A stretch of 64,000 nucleotides of DNA from CAWDMC01 sp963803295 (GCA_963803295.1 CAWDMC010000025.1:335958-399957); one strand, 5' to 3'; positions 1 through 10,493 are shown, numbered from the stretch's first letter. Numbers and translations are program-made. The notes: generated by a model not told the origin, from the letters alone.

Positions 1-1720
1 AAGTCCTTGCGGAAAAGTCGTCCGGCCAGCAATACATCGAGACGTTCCCTCGCCGCGGGTACCGCTTTAACGCAAAAGTTGAGGAAGTGGCAGAAAGTGC
101 TATCGCCTCACCCTCCGCGAGGTTGTCGGACGCGCCGAATGGGTTAGAAACGGCCGTAGCTACACCGGCGGAGCCGGCTCAACCCCTCCAGATTGTCAGA
201 CAAGCGGAGGCGCTCAGGAGAGAATGGAGAAAGCAGATCGCCATACCGGCGATCGTCCTGCTAAGCATGTCGTTTGTTGTCCTCATTTACTTCGGCTATC
301 GAAGCCTGGTTAGGGAGAGACGACTGCCGCAAACGCCGCGAAGCCTCGCAATTCTTCCGTTCCAGAATCTTAAGCAGGATCCGAATAATGATTTCCTTGG
401 GTTTTCGCTTGCCGATGCGATCATTACCAGGCTTTCCTACGTCAGCGCACTGGCAGTTCGCCCCTCATCAGATGTCGAGAAGTATCGGGGCCCGTCACTT
501 GATATCTCGAAGGTCGCTGAAGAGTTAAAGGTAGACACTCTCCTTTCGGGCAATTTCATTCGAGAAGGAGATCATGTGAGAATTACCTCGCAACTGATCG
601 ATGTCAAGACCGACCAAATCCTTTGGACAGACACCCTTGACTTTGAGTACGAGAATCTCATGACCATTCAGGACAATGTGGCCCAACAGATCATCAAGGG
701 TCTGAAGTTGCATCTCTCCGCCGCTGAAACTGAACGGCTTGAGACCGATAAGCCAATAGACCCTCTGGCCTATGAGTACTATTTACGTGGCATCGATCTC
801 TACGCGAAGAATGATTTTCCGATGGCGATCAGGATGTTAGAAAAATCAGGAGAGATTGAGCCAAGTCATGCACTCACATGGGCCCATCTGGGCAGGTCGC
901 TCACCGCCAATGCCTCATTTGAGTTTGGAGGCCAAGAGGAGTATCACAAGGCTCAAGTTGCCTACGAGAAGGCTCTCTCTTTGCAGCCGCTGCAAATGGA
1001 GGCTCGCATCTACATGGCAAACTTGTTCACCGACACGGGTAGGGTTGAGAAATCTGTACCTTTGTTAAAAGAGGTCCTTAAGGCGAATCCCAATCGTGCA
1101 GAGGCGCACTGGGAGCTAGGCTATGCCTACCGCTTTGGCGGCATGTTGCAGGAATCAGTTTCCGAGTCCGAATTGGCCCGTCGCCTCGATCCAGAAGTTA
1201 AACTGAATAGTTCTGCCCAGAATAGTTACCTTTATCTTGGGCAGTAAGAGAGTTTCTGCAGAGTCTGCCCAAAAGCGGCGATACAGCTTTCAATATCTTT
1301 TATCGCGGCTTTGCAGAATACTACCAAAGCGATTGGGGCGTGGCGGCAAAGGATCTCGATCGCGCATTTGAGCTTGATCCCTCTTTTCTTCACGCGCAAG
1401 TTGGAAAGGCTCTTAGCGACGCCATTCGGCATCAGAACGCGAAGGGAATTCAACTCCTGTACTCGGCCGAGAATAAGATCAAAGAGCGCGGAGTGGGCGA
1501 CCCAGAGGCGATTTACAAGATCGCCCAAGCATACGCCGCGCTGGGCGAGAAGACTTCGGCTTTGCGAATGTTCAGGCATAGTATTGAAGGCGGATTCTTC
1601 TGTTATCCTTACTTCGCGACCGACCCCCTCTTGGATATTCTTCGTCACGAAGTTGAATTCAAAAGCCTTGTGGAAGTGGCTCGTCGGCGCCACGAGGCAT
1701 TCAAGAACGCGTTCTTTTGA
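1..1720 (+). CDS. Winged-helix DNA-binding/TPR regulator, 5' partial, frameshifted
   Basis: The reading frame is open from the window edge and begins with the end of an OmpR/CadC-type winged-helix domain (ETFPRRGYRF), so the true start is upstream. A transmembrane segment follows near 245-300, then a TolB-like region beginning RSLAILPFQNL and TPR repeats (for example around 760-1200). The frame stops at TAA 1245-1247. The same protein continues one frame over, from about 1247 (EFLQSLPKSGD) to the stop at 1718-1720 with more TPR-like sequence. One missing base near 1246 explains the break. Such proteins are common one-component regulators in Acidobacteriota; the target is unknown. The lesion may be real or a base-calling error. 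Confidence 0.8.
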
Positions 1721-1783
1721 ATACGTGCGTCATGACTGCCGGGTACTGCCTTGACCTCTTGAAGAGATGAGCTGCTTCGCGTC

Positions 1784-3040
1784 CTACCATGGCAAAGTGA
1801 GCTGGTGGGAAATACGCGCGCGAATCGCGGCTACCAACGGCTTGCCCACTCTTCGCGCCTCAGTCCAGAGCCGGTGCCGGAGGCGCGTTTGGAGATGGAG
1901 TAGATTAGCGAATGGCCGATTTCTGTAAATGTAACAAATGGCATGAGGGCGAATTTCCGCCAACCACTGCATCTTCCAATCCTCGCTGTCTCCAAGGCGA
2001 TCGTATTCGAAAAGACCACGTTCTGCTGCATCCTGCATGACCATGCCTGCGAGGAGATGGCCGGGACTGTACGCGCCGTAGCTTTCGTCGTACGCGACCT
2101 TTAACGGGAAATAGCGGCCCGCAAGCGTCAAACCGAATTGAGCGGCAATGACCTTGCCGGAGATTTCCAAAAGATACATGGAGAAGTAATCAAAGCGAGT
2201 GGCGGAGGCCGCGACCAGATCATAGAAGCGGGTAACCTCCGGACTGCAAGCGATCGCCGTGCCGCTCTTGCCTTTCCAGCCGCTCCCCTCGAGCGCGTAA
2301 AACCGTTTGAGCACTTCGTCATCGGCGTGTTCGACCCGGCGCAAGAGCACAGTGCCAAGCTCCTGAATTTCGCGCCGCCGGCGGCGAAGTTTCTTTTTGA
2401 GGTTGGCGCTGCGAACGAAGCGAGTGTAATCGGAATTGACGCCCGGCGGAGTCAGCGCAATGAAGGGACTGCGGCCAAACACTCGTTGCCAAACTGTATG
2501 TCGGTTTTCCCGCGCAAGTCCCAGCAGGCTCTCCACCCCTCCCCCGGCCGGAATATTTGAGAGCTCAACGACGTCCCATTCGGGTAGAGCCTGAAGACAT
2601 TTCCAGACCGCCGCCATGACTTCATCCCCATCGTCGCCAGCGTCGCGAATGATGTCGAACCGGCAAGAGAAGTCGCGGTGTGCTGCGCTGCGAACCCGGG
2701 TGTAAGGAATACCGAGGAAGCGAGGTCTTTCCTCCAAGAGCGGAAGGACCGCCCGCAGGCGGCCTTCTTCGCGAATCGTGATTAGAAGGACCGTCCCGGC
2801 GGGAGCAAACGCGCTCACGGAGGCGTAAATAAACTCAGGGCGAAAGAATGGCTGATCGCATGGCCCTCCTGAGCACATGGCCCTCCACTCGTCCGCGATT
2901 CCCAAAATCAGGTCGGCGTTCCCACGCTCGGCGCGGGCGAGAAGTCGGGATAGGCCATGGCTTGTTGCACGTTCCTTAAAAGGGTCCGGCGCAGAAACAC
3001 CATTCTGGCCCGCAGACAGCTCTCCCGCGGCTCGCCCCAT
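1784..3040 (-). CDS. BioF2/CelD-like GNAT acyltransferase
   Basis: 418 aa protein of the CelD/BcsL (BioF2-like, Acetyltransf_6) GNAT group. The C-terminal half holds the acyltransferase fold (MYLLEISGKVIAAQFG, then a segment ending EYDRLGDSEDWKMQW). These enzymes are linked to polysaccharide or cell-surface modification; the acceptor cannot be read from sequence. I chose the ATG at 3040 because it has GGGAG five bases upstream. An in-frame ATG at 3070 would overlap the preceding gene by 13 nt. It is the last gene of a three-gene minus-strand cluster with an APH-like kinase and a FemX-like protein, and it converges on the TPR regulator at 1720. Confidence 0.75.
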   Translation of the reverse strand: MGRAAGELSAGQNGVSAPDPFKERATSHGLSRLLARAERGNADLILGIADEWRAMCSGGPCDQPFFRPEFIYASVSAFAPAGTVLLITIREEGRLRAVLPLLEERPRFLGIPYTRVRSAAHRDFSCRFDIIRDAGDDGDEVMAAVWKCLQALPEWDVVELSNIPAGGGVESLLGLARENRHTVWQRVFGRSPFIALTPPGVNSDYTRFVRSANLKKKLRRRRREIQELGTVLLRRVEHADDEVLKRFYALEGSGWKGKSGTAIACSPEVTRFYDLVAASATRFDYFSMYLLEISGKVIAAQFGLTLAGRYFPLKVAYDESYGAYSPGHLLAGMVMQDAAERGLFEYDRLGDSEDWKMQWLAEIRPHAICYIYRNRPFANLLHLQTRLRHRLWTEARRVGKPLVAAIRARISHQLTLPW

Positions 3041-3057
3041 AAGAACTCCCTGCAATC

Positions 3058-4200
3058 CTAGGAGGAACATAAACTAAATTGCCATGACTCGCGCTTAAAC
3101 CATTCCAGGCTTTTCAGCGTGCGCTCGATCATCGTGGGCTCAAACCACCGAATGTAGAAAGCTGCCTCTGCGCCGGCGATCCAACCTCGTCGTTGCCGCC
3201 GGTTGATCAAGCGGGGAAGAAGAAAAAAGAAAAGGCGCCCTGTTGCAAGGGCGTTCACTGTCGCCGCGATGTCGTTCGAAACCACTCCGTACCCTGCCCA
3301 AAATGCCTCTTCCCAAGCTTTCACAACCGAGGCGGACGTAAACGGAAGCAGAAGGTGCGATCGCAGGTAAAATATAAAACCGCATAAATCGTACAAAACG
3401 TTTCCAAAGACGGAATGCTCAAAGTCAATGACGTTCAGACGATTGCGGCGACGGTCCCAGATGAGATTGTTAAAGGAAAAGTCCGCATGGCAAACACAGC
3501 GGGGAACCTGCAGAGTCGCAGTGTTCAGACTATCAGCGTAGGTGCTAAGAATGCCCAACGCCAACTCGCCGTAACGAGTTGACTCCAAATCATTCAAAGT
3601 GACAATTGAACGGATCGTCTGCAGCACGTCGCTTGTGCTGATGTCATCGTTTCCATCGAACGTGTCACGGTGCAGATTTCTGAGCCAAGCTGCCGCCCGA
3701 ACGATCAGGCTCGTGCTCGCGTGGAGGGTTGAGGAGCCCCATCGCCGCCACCTAACGTATGAGTCCATCCGGATGCCCTGCAACTCCTCAAAAACGAGCG
3801 TGCCCTCCTCAGCTGACTTTCCCAAGATCGTGGGTAGGTGTACGTTGCCCTCGGGAGTGGCGATTCGCGTGAACATCCGGTATTCGCTTTCGACGCTTCC
3901 GCCAAACGATTTCTCCGGGTGGAGGAGAAGATCCAGTTCTGTTTCCGGGGTTACATAGCGCGGAATTCTGCGCAGGGGAGGGTTGAAGTCGTGAAGGTAG
4001 ATTTTCGCAAAAAACCGTTTCCCCCGACAGGTTCCAGTGCTATGAAAGGACCAGCCTGAGAGGTCCAAGTCGTAACGATGGAGATCGATTGCATAGGGAT
4101 TGGTTCCGAGAGCTGCGGCAATCCTGCGCTTGGCTTCTTCGCAGCCATGCGACGTAATGCCGGTGGGGTCGTGGGTGCGAATGAGCTGAGCGAGTTTCAT
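3058..4200 (-). CDS. Aminoglycoside-phosphotransferase-like kinase
   Basis: 380 aa protein with the APH/choline-kinase fold signature: the catalytic loop CHADFSFNNLIWD (HxDxxxxN) followed by the metal-binding VIDFEH that replaces DFG. An N-terminal kinase-lobe-like region contains GTCRGKRFFAKIY, whose Lys may bind ATP. In this family the substrate ranges from antibiotics to sugars, lipids and LPS. The neighbours, a FemX-like and a BioF2-like acyltransferase on the same strand, favour a cell-envelope or saccharide substrate over drug resistance (inference). It sits 54 nt after the FemX-like gene and 17 nt before the BioF2-like gene. Confidence 0.75.
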   Translation of the reverse strand: MKLAQLIRTHDPTGITSHGCEEAKRRIAAALGTNPYAIDLHRYDLDLSGWSFHSTGTCRGKRFFAKIYLHDFNPPLRRIPRYVTPETELDLLLHPEKSFGGSVESEYRMFTRIATPEGNVHLPTILGKSAEEGTLVFEELQGIRMDSYVRWRRWGSSTLHASTSLIVRAAAWLRNLHRDTFDGNDDISTSDVLQTIRSIVTLNDLESTRYGELALGILSTYADSLNTATLQVPRCVCHADFSFNNLIWDRRRNRLNVIDFEHSVFGNVLYDLCGFIFYLRSHLLLPFTSASVVKAWEEAFWAGYGVVSNDIAATVNALATGRLFFFLLPRLINRRQRRGWIAGAEAAFYIRWFEPTMIERTLKSLEWFKRESWQFSLCSS

Positions 4201-4254
4201 CTCGATGGCGCTCTGGGTGGAGGCGACAGCGTACCTTCGACATTTCCCAAATTC

Positions 4255-5502
4255 CTAGGGAGTCTGTTTGCGAGCCGCGCGAGCGTGCCAGCGTTCCTGG
4301 GAAAATTGCTGAAAGCGGATCATGGCAAGCCGCAAGGGGTCTGTTCCCTTAATTACCAAGCGGCTTGTCAATGCCTCGCAAGCTTCCAATTCCCCCAAAT
4401 AGTCCACTACGCGGCCACGCTTGCCGCACAGCCCCAGCTTGAATTGCGCCGTGCCCGGGCGCTTAACCTCATCGATTCCCCCCAAGTCGTAGGAGCGGAC
4501 CCCTTGCGATTTCAGCCGCTGAATCGTGCGCCACTGCAGGAGATAGGAGCCGCGTACCTCCAGTCCCGAGTCGCCCGTCGCCGCCAGCCAGGCAAAAGAC
4601 TTCTCCCCGAGCGCTGACACAATCAGGCCCGCAACGGTTTCGCCCTGGTGCCGGCAGAGGGAAATGTGAGCCTTCATGCCTGAATCCAGCTCACGCTGAA
4701 TCTGATGCAGATAATGGATCGGAGGAATCCAATCCCCGCCTTTGCGCGCTCGCAACTGCTGGTACAACTCGGCAAACTCGTCGAGCAAATCCTCCCCCGA
4801 GCCTTCGATGATCTCCAGACAGTTGCTCTCGGCCCGCTTGAGATTGGAACGCCAGTGCCGCGTGAGGCTCACCCGGAGTTCATCCATGGAGTACGTCAGG
4901 TCCACCATCGCCGTCCGCTGCTGGGCGCTTAGATTTCGTCGGAATCCCTCTTCTCCTGCAATGAATTGCAGCGCGGCATCGTCAAACTCCCAGGGACTAA
5001 CGCGCAGCAGGAATCCGCGTTCGCGCGCGTATTCCAGTCGGAGCGCCCTCAAAAGCTCGCGAAAGACCTGGGGATCGGCATCCCTGCCCCGACGAATCCA
5101 CAGCGGCCCCCACTTCACATATGCCAAGCCTCCTCTGAGGACCGGCAGTTTGACCAGAACTACCTGGGCAGCGCCAACCACGGTGGACCCGTCTTTTAAG
5201 ACCAAATGGCTAAGATTCTTCCCGCCCCATCGCACCGCCGCGTAGGGCCAGGTTTGGTATAGATTGGCATCTTGAAATTCTGCGAGAATGGCATCCCATT
5301 CTTCCCTGCTAAACTGCCTGCACTCGGCTACCAACCGCCTTGTTTTGAGGGAATCGCCCGAAACGAGGGGTACAGGCGCGGCCAAGGATTCTTGTAAATC
5401 GAGCGAAGAAGAGGCACAGAAGGAGGCCGAGCTTACCTCGAGCATTTTCTCATCAAGCGCAGTGGGATGTTTCGTAGAGACCTCTTTTGATTCATCCATC
5501 AT
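4255..5502 (-). CDS. FemX/FemAB-like peptidoglycan bridge-type aminoacyltransferase
   Basis: 415 aa protein with two tandem GNAT-like halves as in FemX/FemAB proteins. Recognisable stretches are LAYVKWGPLWIRRG, LTRHWRSNLKRAESNCLEI and the terminal SYLLQWRTIQRLKSQGVRSYDLGG. The last resembles the FemAB motif where the substrate cleft closes. Classical members transfer amino acids from tRNA to lipid II; relatives in exopolysaccharide or exosortase clusters modify other acceptors. First gene of a three-gene minus-strand cluster. The first 65 residues are low-complexity and unlike the family, so the start may lie further in. A divergent promoter region separates it from hoxE. Confidence 0.75.
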   Translation of the reverse strand: MMDESKEVSTKHPTALDEKMLEVSSASFCASSSLDLQESLAAPVPLVSGDSLKTRRLVAECRQFSREEWDAILAEFQDANLYQTWPYAAVRWGGKNLSHLVLKDGSTVVGAAQVVLVKLPVLRGGLAYVKWGPLWIRRGRDADPQVFRELLRALRLEYARERGFLLRVSPWEFDDAALQFIAGEEGFRRNLSAQQRTAMVDLTYSMDELRVSLTRHWRSNLKRAESNCLEIIEGSGEDLLDEFAELYQQLRARKGGDWIPPIHYLHQIQRELDSGMKAHISLCRHQGETVAGLIVSALGEKSFAWLAATGDSGLEVRGSYLLQWRTIQRLKSQGVRSYDLGGIDEVKRPGTAQFKLGLCGKRGRVVDYLGELEACEALTSRLVIKGTDPLRLAMIRFQQFSQERWHARAARKQTP

Positions 5503-5950
5503 CGAGGGTGCTCTTTTCTCAACACATGAAATAAGTGATAAGGGACATGATACATCAATCTGTTTGGTTTTCCTTCGAAATTCGCCTATCCAATTTTCTA
5601 CCTCCCCAGCAACAAGCAGCCGTTCCCAAGCGCTAAAGAGATCCAGAACTCCGTGTTTAACAACGAGAAGCCAAAATGAACATTAGGATTCATTAAGATG
5701 ACCGCGGATGTGACACGCGTCACTGACGGGCGGATACCATCTGCGGCTATTCTAAACATAGTCTGGGGTGTAAGTGTCGGCGAAGGAGCCACCCCCGTGG
5801 AACCATGGATCTCGCGAACGGTAGCCATAAGACCTTCTACTTGAAGTTCGCAAGCGAGCCAGATCCCCTCTCCATTGTACCCTCAAGTTCATTCATCGCC
5901 TTGCGGGGGCGAGAGAGGATCTGTGTTCCAGACCAGCCAAGGAGCCGGTT
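5503..5950. other. Divergent intergenic region, FemX-like gene / hoxE
   Basis: 448 bases without a convincing gene. A 76-codon minus-strand frame (5598-5828) has no recognisable features. The region must carry the promoters for both the minus-strand FemX cluster and the plus-strand hydrogenase operon. The only clear element is the CRP/FNR-like palindrome at 5709-5724. A good ribosome-binding site (AAGGAG) precedes hoxE. Confidence 0.6.
5709..5724. promoter_or_regulatory. CRP/FNR-like operator upstream of hoxE
   Basis: TGTGACACGCGTCACT matches the CRP-family consensus TGTGA-N6-TCACA at nine of ten half-site bases. It lies 227 nt before the hoxE start and 207 nt before the FemX-like start. A copy with one difference sits at 28229-28244 and a perfect consensus copy at 42341-42356. 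Binding by a CRP/FNR-family protein is an inference. Confidence 0.5.
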
Positions 5951-6487
5951 ATGAAGACGCTATTGTCTGAGGTGCCATCGAAGATCGACTACGATTTCGT
6001 GGACAAGGTCATCGCCAGCCAGAACGGCCGTGCCGGCGCCCTGCTCAGCATTCTCGAGCGAGTGCAGGAGCAGCACCCCAAGAAATATCTGCCCATGGAC
6101 ACCCTGGGGTACATTGCCGCCAAAACCGGAATTCCGTTGGCTCAGATTTACAGCGTGGTCACCTTTTATGCTCTCTTCAATCTCGAGCCTCAAGGCAGGA
6201 ACACCGTCAGTATTTGCCGGGGTACAGCTTGCCACACCCGCGGATCGCGCGATCTGCTCGAGCGCCTGATGCTCGAGATGGGATTGCATATTTCGGAAGA
6301 AGAGGGCGCTGACAAGCTCTCCGTGACCAGCCCCGATGGCTCCGTTACGGTCCGTACCGTGGCCTGCTTCGGCCAGTGCGCCCTGGCTCCTGTGATGGAA
6401 GTCAATCACGCCATCTACGGCCACATGAACGAGCGAAGCCTACACCGTGAAATCGAGGATCTGAAGAAGGAGGCCGCAAAGAAATGA
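5951..6487 (+). CDS. hoxE: NAD-linked [NiFe] hydrogenase subunit HoxE (NuoE-like)
   Basis: 178 aa thioredoxin-like [2Fe-2S] protein of the NuoE/HoxE family. Cluster ligands are visible as C89 and C94 (CRGTAC) and C139 and C143 (CFGQC). In HoxEFUYH complexes this subunit sits next to HoxF in the diaphorase arm and relays electrons between flavin and iron-sulfur clusters. The start has AAGGAG at good spacing. The stop overlaps the hoxF start (ATGA), so the two are translationally coupled. NuoE of complex I is the alternative name, but hoxY and hoxH downstream identify the complex as a hydrogenase. Confidence 0.9.
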   Translation: MKTLLSEVPSKIDYDFVDKVIASQNGRAGALLSILERVQEQHPKKYLPMDTLGYIAAKTGIPLAQIYSVVTFYALFNLEPQGRNTVSICRGTACHTRGSRDLLERLMLEMGLHISEEEGADKLSVTSPDGSVTVRTVACFGQCALAPVMEVNHAIYGHMNERSLHREIEDLKKEAAKK

Positions 6488-9400
6488 CGCGCATCCGGGA
6501 TCTGAACACTTTCAGCACGGTCCGCGGCTCCGGCATGAGCAAGTTGCAGCCGTTCAAGCCGCGCATTGCCGTGGGTATGGGTACCTGCGGATCGGGCAAC
6601 GGAGCCGAGGGAGTCTATCACGCCTTCGCGGACGCCATTGATCGCCGTGGCCTTGATATCGAGCTCGCTCGCGTCGGTTGCTTTGGCTTTTGCGCCCAGG
6701 AACCCCTCGTTAATGTGTGGATTCCAGGCCGGCCGCTGATCGTCCTGCACCGCGTGCAGTCAAATCACGTTGACCAGATTCTCGACGATCTGGCGATGGG
6801 CAACATTCCCTTGGACCTGGCGCTCTGCAAGATCGAAGAATGGGATCATCTCACCGCCCAGCTCAAGTACGGCAGTGGCTACGCGTCTGTGCGCCCCTGG
6901 AACGAGGTCCCTTTCTTCAAGGGCCAGAAAAAGATCGTTCTGCGCAACTGCGGTCTGATCAATCCGGACGATATCGAAGAGTACATTGCCGTGGGCGGCT
7001 ATCAATCCTTGTACAAGGTGCTTATCGACAACACGCCGGACATGGTGATCGAGCAAGTCAAGGCGTCCAAGCTGCGCGGTCGTGGCGGCGCTGGATTCAC
7101 CACCGGCCAGAAGTGGGAGTTTCTCCGCAAGAACAAATCCGAGCGTAAGTACATCATCTGCAACGCCGACGAAGGCGATCCCGGCGCCTACATGAACCGC
7201 AATGAAATAGAGGGCGATCCCCACTCCCTGCTCGAAGGCATGATCATCGGCGGCTACGTGATGGGAGCCACCCAAGGCATCGTCTACATCCGCGCCGAGT
7301 ACCCGCTGGCCGTACATCGACTGAATGTGGCCATCGAGCAGGCGCGCCAGTATCGGCCTGGTGGGCGAGGACATCCTCGGACGCGGCTTCAATTTCAGCA
7401 TCGATATCGTGGAAGGCGCCGGCGCTTTTGTTTGCGGCGAAGAGACGGCGCTGATCAGCTCGCTGGAGGGCCGCTCGGGCCGTCCCCGGCCGCGTCCCCC
7501 ATTTCCCGCTCAGAAGGGGCTTTGGGGCTATCCGACGAACATCAATAACGTAGAAACCTGGTACAACATCGCCCCCATCGTAGCCAAAGGTCCTGCCTGG
7601 TTCACCGAAACTGGCAGCAATAAGAGCCCTGGCACCAAAGTGTTCTCACTGGTGGGAAAGGTCAAGAACACCGGCCTGGTGGAGATGCCGCTGGGTACTC
7701 CGTTGACCACGTTTGTGTACGACGTGGGTGAGGGCGCTTCAAACGGCCGCGCCATCAAGGCCGTCCAGACCGGCGGACCTTCGGGCGGCTGTATCCCCCA
7801 GGAGATGTTTGACACGCCGGTGGATTACGAAACCCTGCAGAAACTGGGCTCCATCATGGGGTCGGGCGGCATGGTGGTGATGGACGAAGACAACTGCATG
7901 GTGGACGTCTCCCGCTATTTTATCGAGTTCACCCACTCCGAATCCTGCGGCAAGTGCATTCCCTGCCGGGTGGGACTCGATAAAGCGCTTCGCATCCTGA
8001 ACCGGTTCACCGTGGGCAAAGGAGATGAAGAGGATCTCACCAGCCTCGATGAGCTAGGGCGCATGATTCGCGACACTTCTTTATGCGGGCTGGGCCAGTC
8101 GGCGCCCAATCCCGTGCTCACCACCATGCGGCACTTCCGGCACGAGTTCGAGGACCACATTCGGGCCCAGCGCTGCCGGGCGGGCGTCTGCCAGGATCTG
8201 GCGCTTTCGCCCTGCGAGAACAGTTGCCCGTTGCACATGAACATCCCGCGCTTCCTCCAACTCTACAAGGAAGGCCGAATCGACGAAGCCTTCGAATCCG
8301 TGTATATGGACAATCCGCTGCCGGCTTCCACCGGTCGCGTCTGCCAGCATCCCTGCGACGACCGTTGCCGGCGGCACACCGTTGATGAGGCGGTCAACAT
8401 GCGCGAAGTCCATCGCGTAATCGCCGATAGCATCCTGCTGTCGGACCGCTTTGAGGAGATGGCCGATCGCATCGCGGCGCGGCGATTGCCCTCGACGGGC
8501 CGCAAAGTGGCCGTGGTCGGAGCGGGTCCGACCGGCTTGGCCGCTTCTTTCTATCTCTCCCTGCTCGGCCACGAGGTCACCGTCTTCGAATCGCACGCGG
8601 CGGCCGGCGGCATGTTGCGCTTTGCCCTGCCCGAGTACCGTCTGCCGAAGTCAGCCCTTGACAAGGAAATCGAGATTATCCGCCGCACCGGCGTGAAGTT
8701 CGTCTTCAACACCAACGTTGGCAGCGATATCTCACTGAACGAACTCGACACCCAGTTCGACGGCGTGTTCCTCTCCATCGGTACCTGGAAAGAAGCCTGG
8801 GTCTATCTGCCGGGTACCGAGCTCAAAGGGGTGATGCCGGCCCTGCTGTTCCTTGAGGCCGTCGCCAAGAAGGAGCCTGTTCCTCTCGGCCGCCGCGTCG
8901 TGGTGATCGGCGGTGGCAACGCCGCCATCGATTCGGCTCGCACTGCCTTGCGCATGGGGTCGGCAGTCACCGTGATCTACCGGCGTGAACGCAAAGATAT
9001 GCCTGCGATTCATGAGGAGACCGAAGCGGCCGAGCAGGAAGGCGCTCACTTCATCTTTCTTGCTACGCCCCATCGCATCGTGGGTGAGAACGGCGCGGTC
9101 AAGGCCATCGAAGTCGTTAAAACCCGCCTGGGCGAGTTCGACTCTTCCGGGCGGCGTCGGCCCATCTCCACCGAGGAAATCCAGAGTTTCAAATGCGACA
9201 GCGTCGTGCTGGCGGTGGGTGAGGCGGTGGATCGCGACTTCTGCCGCGCTTCCGGGCTCGCTATCAAGGAGAACGGCACCCTCGAGGTGGATCGCTATTC
9301 GCTTGAAACCAGCCGCGACAAATTCTATGCCGGGGGTGACCTGATCACTGGCGCCTCGAACGTGTCAAATGCGATGGGCTACGGCAAGAAGGCCGCGCGC

Positions 9401-9655
9401 TTCATCGATCAGCGTCTGATGGGCGAGCCGCGGTTTCACGAAATCGTTCCCAAGTTCGAGTACGACCAGACAGCGCCCGCGCAGCCCAGCGAGAGTCGGC
9501 GTCATCACCCGCACCCGCTGCCGGCCTCGCAGCGGTCAAAGAGCTTTAGCGAGGCTGTGCTGGCACTCCTCCCCGAGGAGGCCCACGAGGAGGCTTGCCG
9601 TTGCTTGCGCTGCGACATTCGCGAGAACAGCGCGTTTACAATCGAGCATCGATAG
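6484..9655 (+). CDS. hoxF: HoxF diaphorase fused to GltD/NfnB-like FAD-NADPH module (one frameshift)
   Basis: Two overlapping frames form one protein. The join is at QAR-QY-GLVGEDILG near 7351-7354, where one extra base (T7353 or C7354) breaks the frame; without it the product is 1056 aa. Order of domains: a degenerate thioredoxin-like N-terminus with three Cys; the NuoF core with the FMN/NAD loop RGRGGAGFTTGQKWEF (about residue 199) and the N3-type [4Fe-4S] ligands ESCGKCIPC plus DTSLC (about 485-535). From about residue 570 a GltD/NfnB-like region follows: Cys-rich CENSC and CQHPCDDRC, FAD-binding VAVVGAGPTGLAA, NADPH-binding VVVIGGGNAAIDSA and YRRERKDMPA. HoxF oxidises or reduces NAD(H). 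The extra module suggests a second pyridine nucleotide site, perhaps NADP(H), and possibly transhydrogenation or bifurcation (inference). Confidence 0.85.
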
Positions 9656-9670
9656 GCCAGGTGAGCAGGT

Positions 9671-9754
9671 AGCCACGGTTGGTGCTCTTCCAACCGTGGG
9701 CTTTTCAGTATGCAAAGGAACCCACGGTTAATTCGGACTGCGAATTAACCGTGG
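9671..9754. repeat. Two REP-like hairpins between hoxF and hoxU
   Basis: Two palindromes share the core CCACGGTT. The first pairs AGCCACGGTTGG (9671-9682) with CCAACCGTGG (9690-9699). The second is a perfect 14-bp stem, CCACGGTTAATTCG (9722-9735) with its complement at 9741-9754 and a 5-nt loop. A related palindrome built on TAGCCACGG lies between hoxY and hoxH. They resemble dispersed REP-type elements and may act on mRNA stability or attenuate transcription within the operon. Confidence 0.7.
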
Positions 9755-9783
9755 CTGCCACTTCGGAATTAGGAGCGGTTGCG

Positions 9784-10493
9784 ATGCCCCAGGACATATC
9801 AATTAGGATCGACGGTGAACTCTGTAGCGCCAGCGACGGCCAGACCATCCTTGACGTGGCGCGTGCTAATGAAAGTTTATCCCCACCCTCTGCTATATGG
9901 AGGGACTCTCAGCCGCCGGCTCCTGCCGGTTGTGCCTGGTGGAGGTTTCCGGCCTGGGCCGTCTGCTGCCGGCCTGCACCACACCGGTGCAGAACGGGAT
10001 GTCCGTAAAGACCAATTCGGAGAGGCTCACCCGCTACCGGCGCATGGCGATTGAATTCCTGCTGATTGAGCGGAACCACATCTGCGCCGTATGCGTTTCA
10101 AACGGCCATTGCGGCCTGCAATCGCTCGCCGAGACTCTGGGGGTTACTCACGTCAACTATCCCTACAACTACCCGCGCCTGCCTGTGGATGTGTCGCACG
10201 AGCGCTACGTGCTCGACCACAACCGCTGTATCCTCTGCACCCGCTGCGTGCGCGTCTGCGCCGAGGTGGAAGGGGCGCACGTGTGGGATGTCAGTTCGCG
10301 CGGCATCCACTCGCTGTTGGTCTCGGACCTCAACCGTCCCTGGGGCGAGTCGCAATCCTGCACGAGCTGCGGCAAGTGCGTACAGGTGTGTCCGACGGGC
10401 GCTCTCGCCGAAAAGGGCGCGTCCGTCGAAGAGATGGTCAAACGGACCGACAACATCAAGTGGCTCGCGATCAAACGGGGAGTTCACGCATGA
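9784..10493 (+). CDS. hoxU: Hydrogenase diaphorase subunit HoxU, one frameshift
   Basis: NuoG/HoxU-type iron-sulfur protein. The N-terminus (MPQDISIRIDGELCSASD) runs in one frame to ARANE. The rest continues one frame over as KFIPTLCYMEGLSAAGSC. One A is missing from the A run at 9872-9874; with it the product would be 236 aa. Ligands seen: a [2Fe-2S] plant-type set (CY, SCRLC and PAC), the HxxxCxxCxxxxxC motif in HICAVCVSNGHC, and two [4Fe-4S] sets CILCTRCVRVC and CTSCGKCVQVC. It connects the flavoprotein HoxF to the HoxYH hydrogenase. The stop overlaps the hoxY start. The lesion may be a homopolymer base-calling error. Confidence 0.85.

Noticed and set aside
3058..4200. Antibiotic resistance (aminoglycoside phosphotransferase)
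   Set aside because: The HxDxxxxN and DFE-type motifs are common to many kinases of the fold, and the neighbours are envelope-type transferases.
5951..10493. Naming the operon part of complex I (nuoEFG)
   Set aside because: hoxY and hoxH follow directly and carry the [NiFe] motifs, and no membrane subunits of complex I are present.
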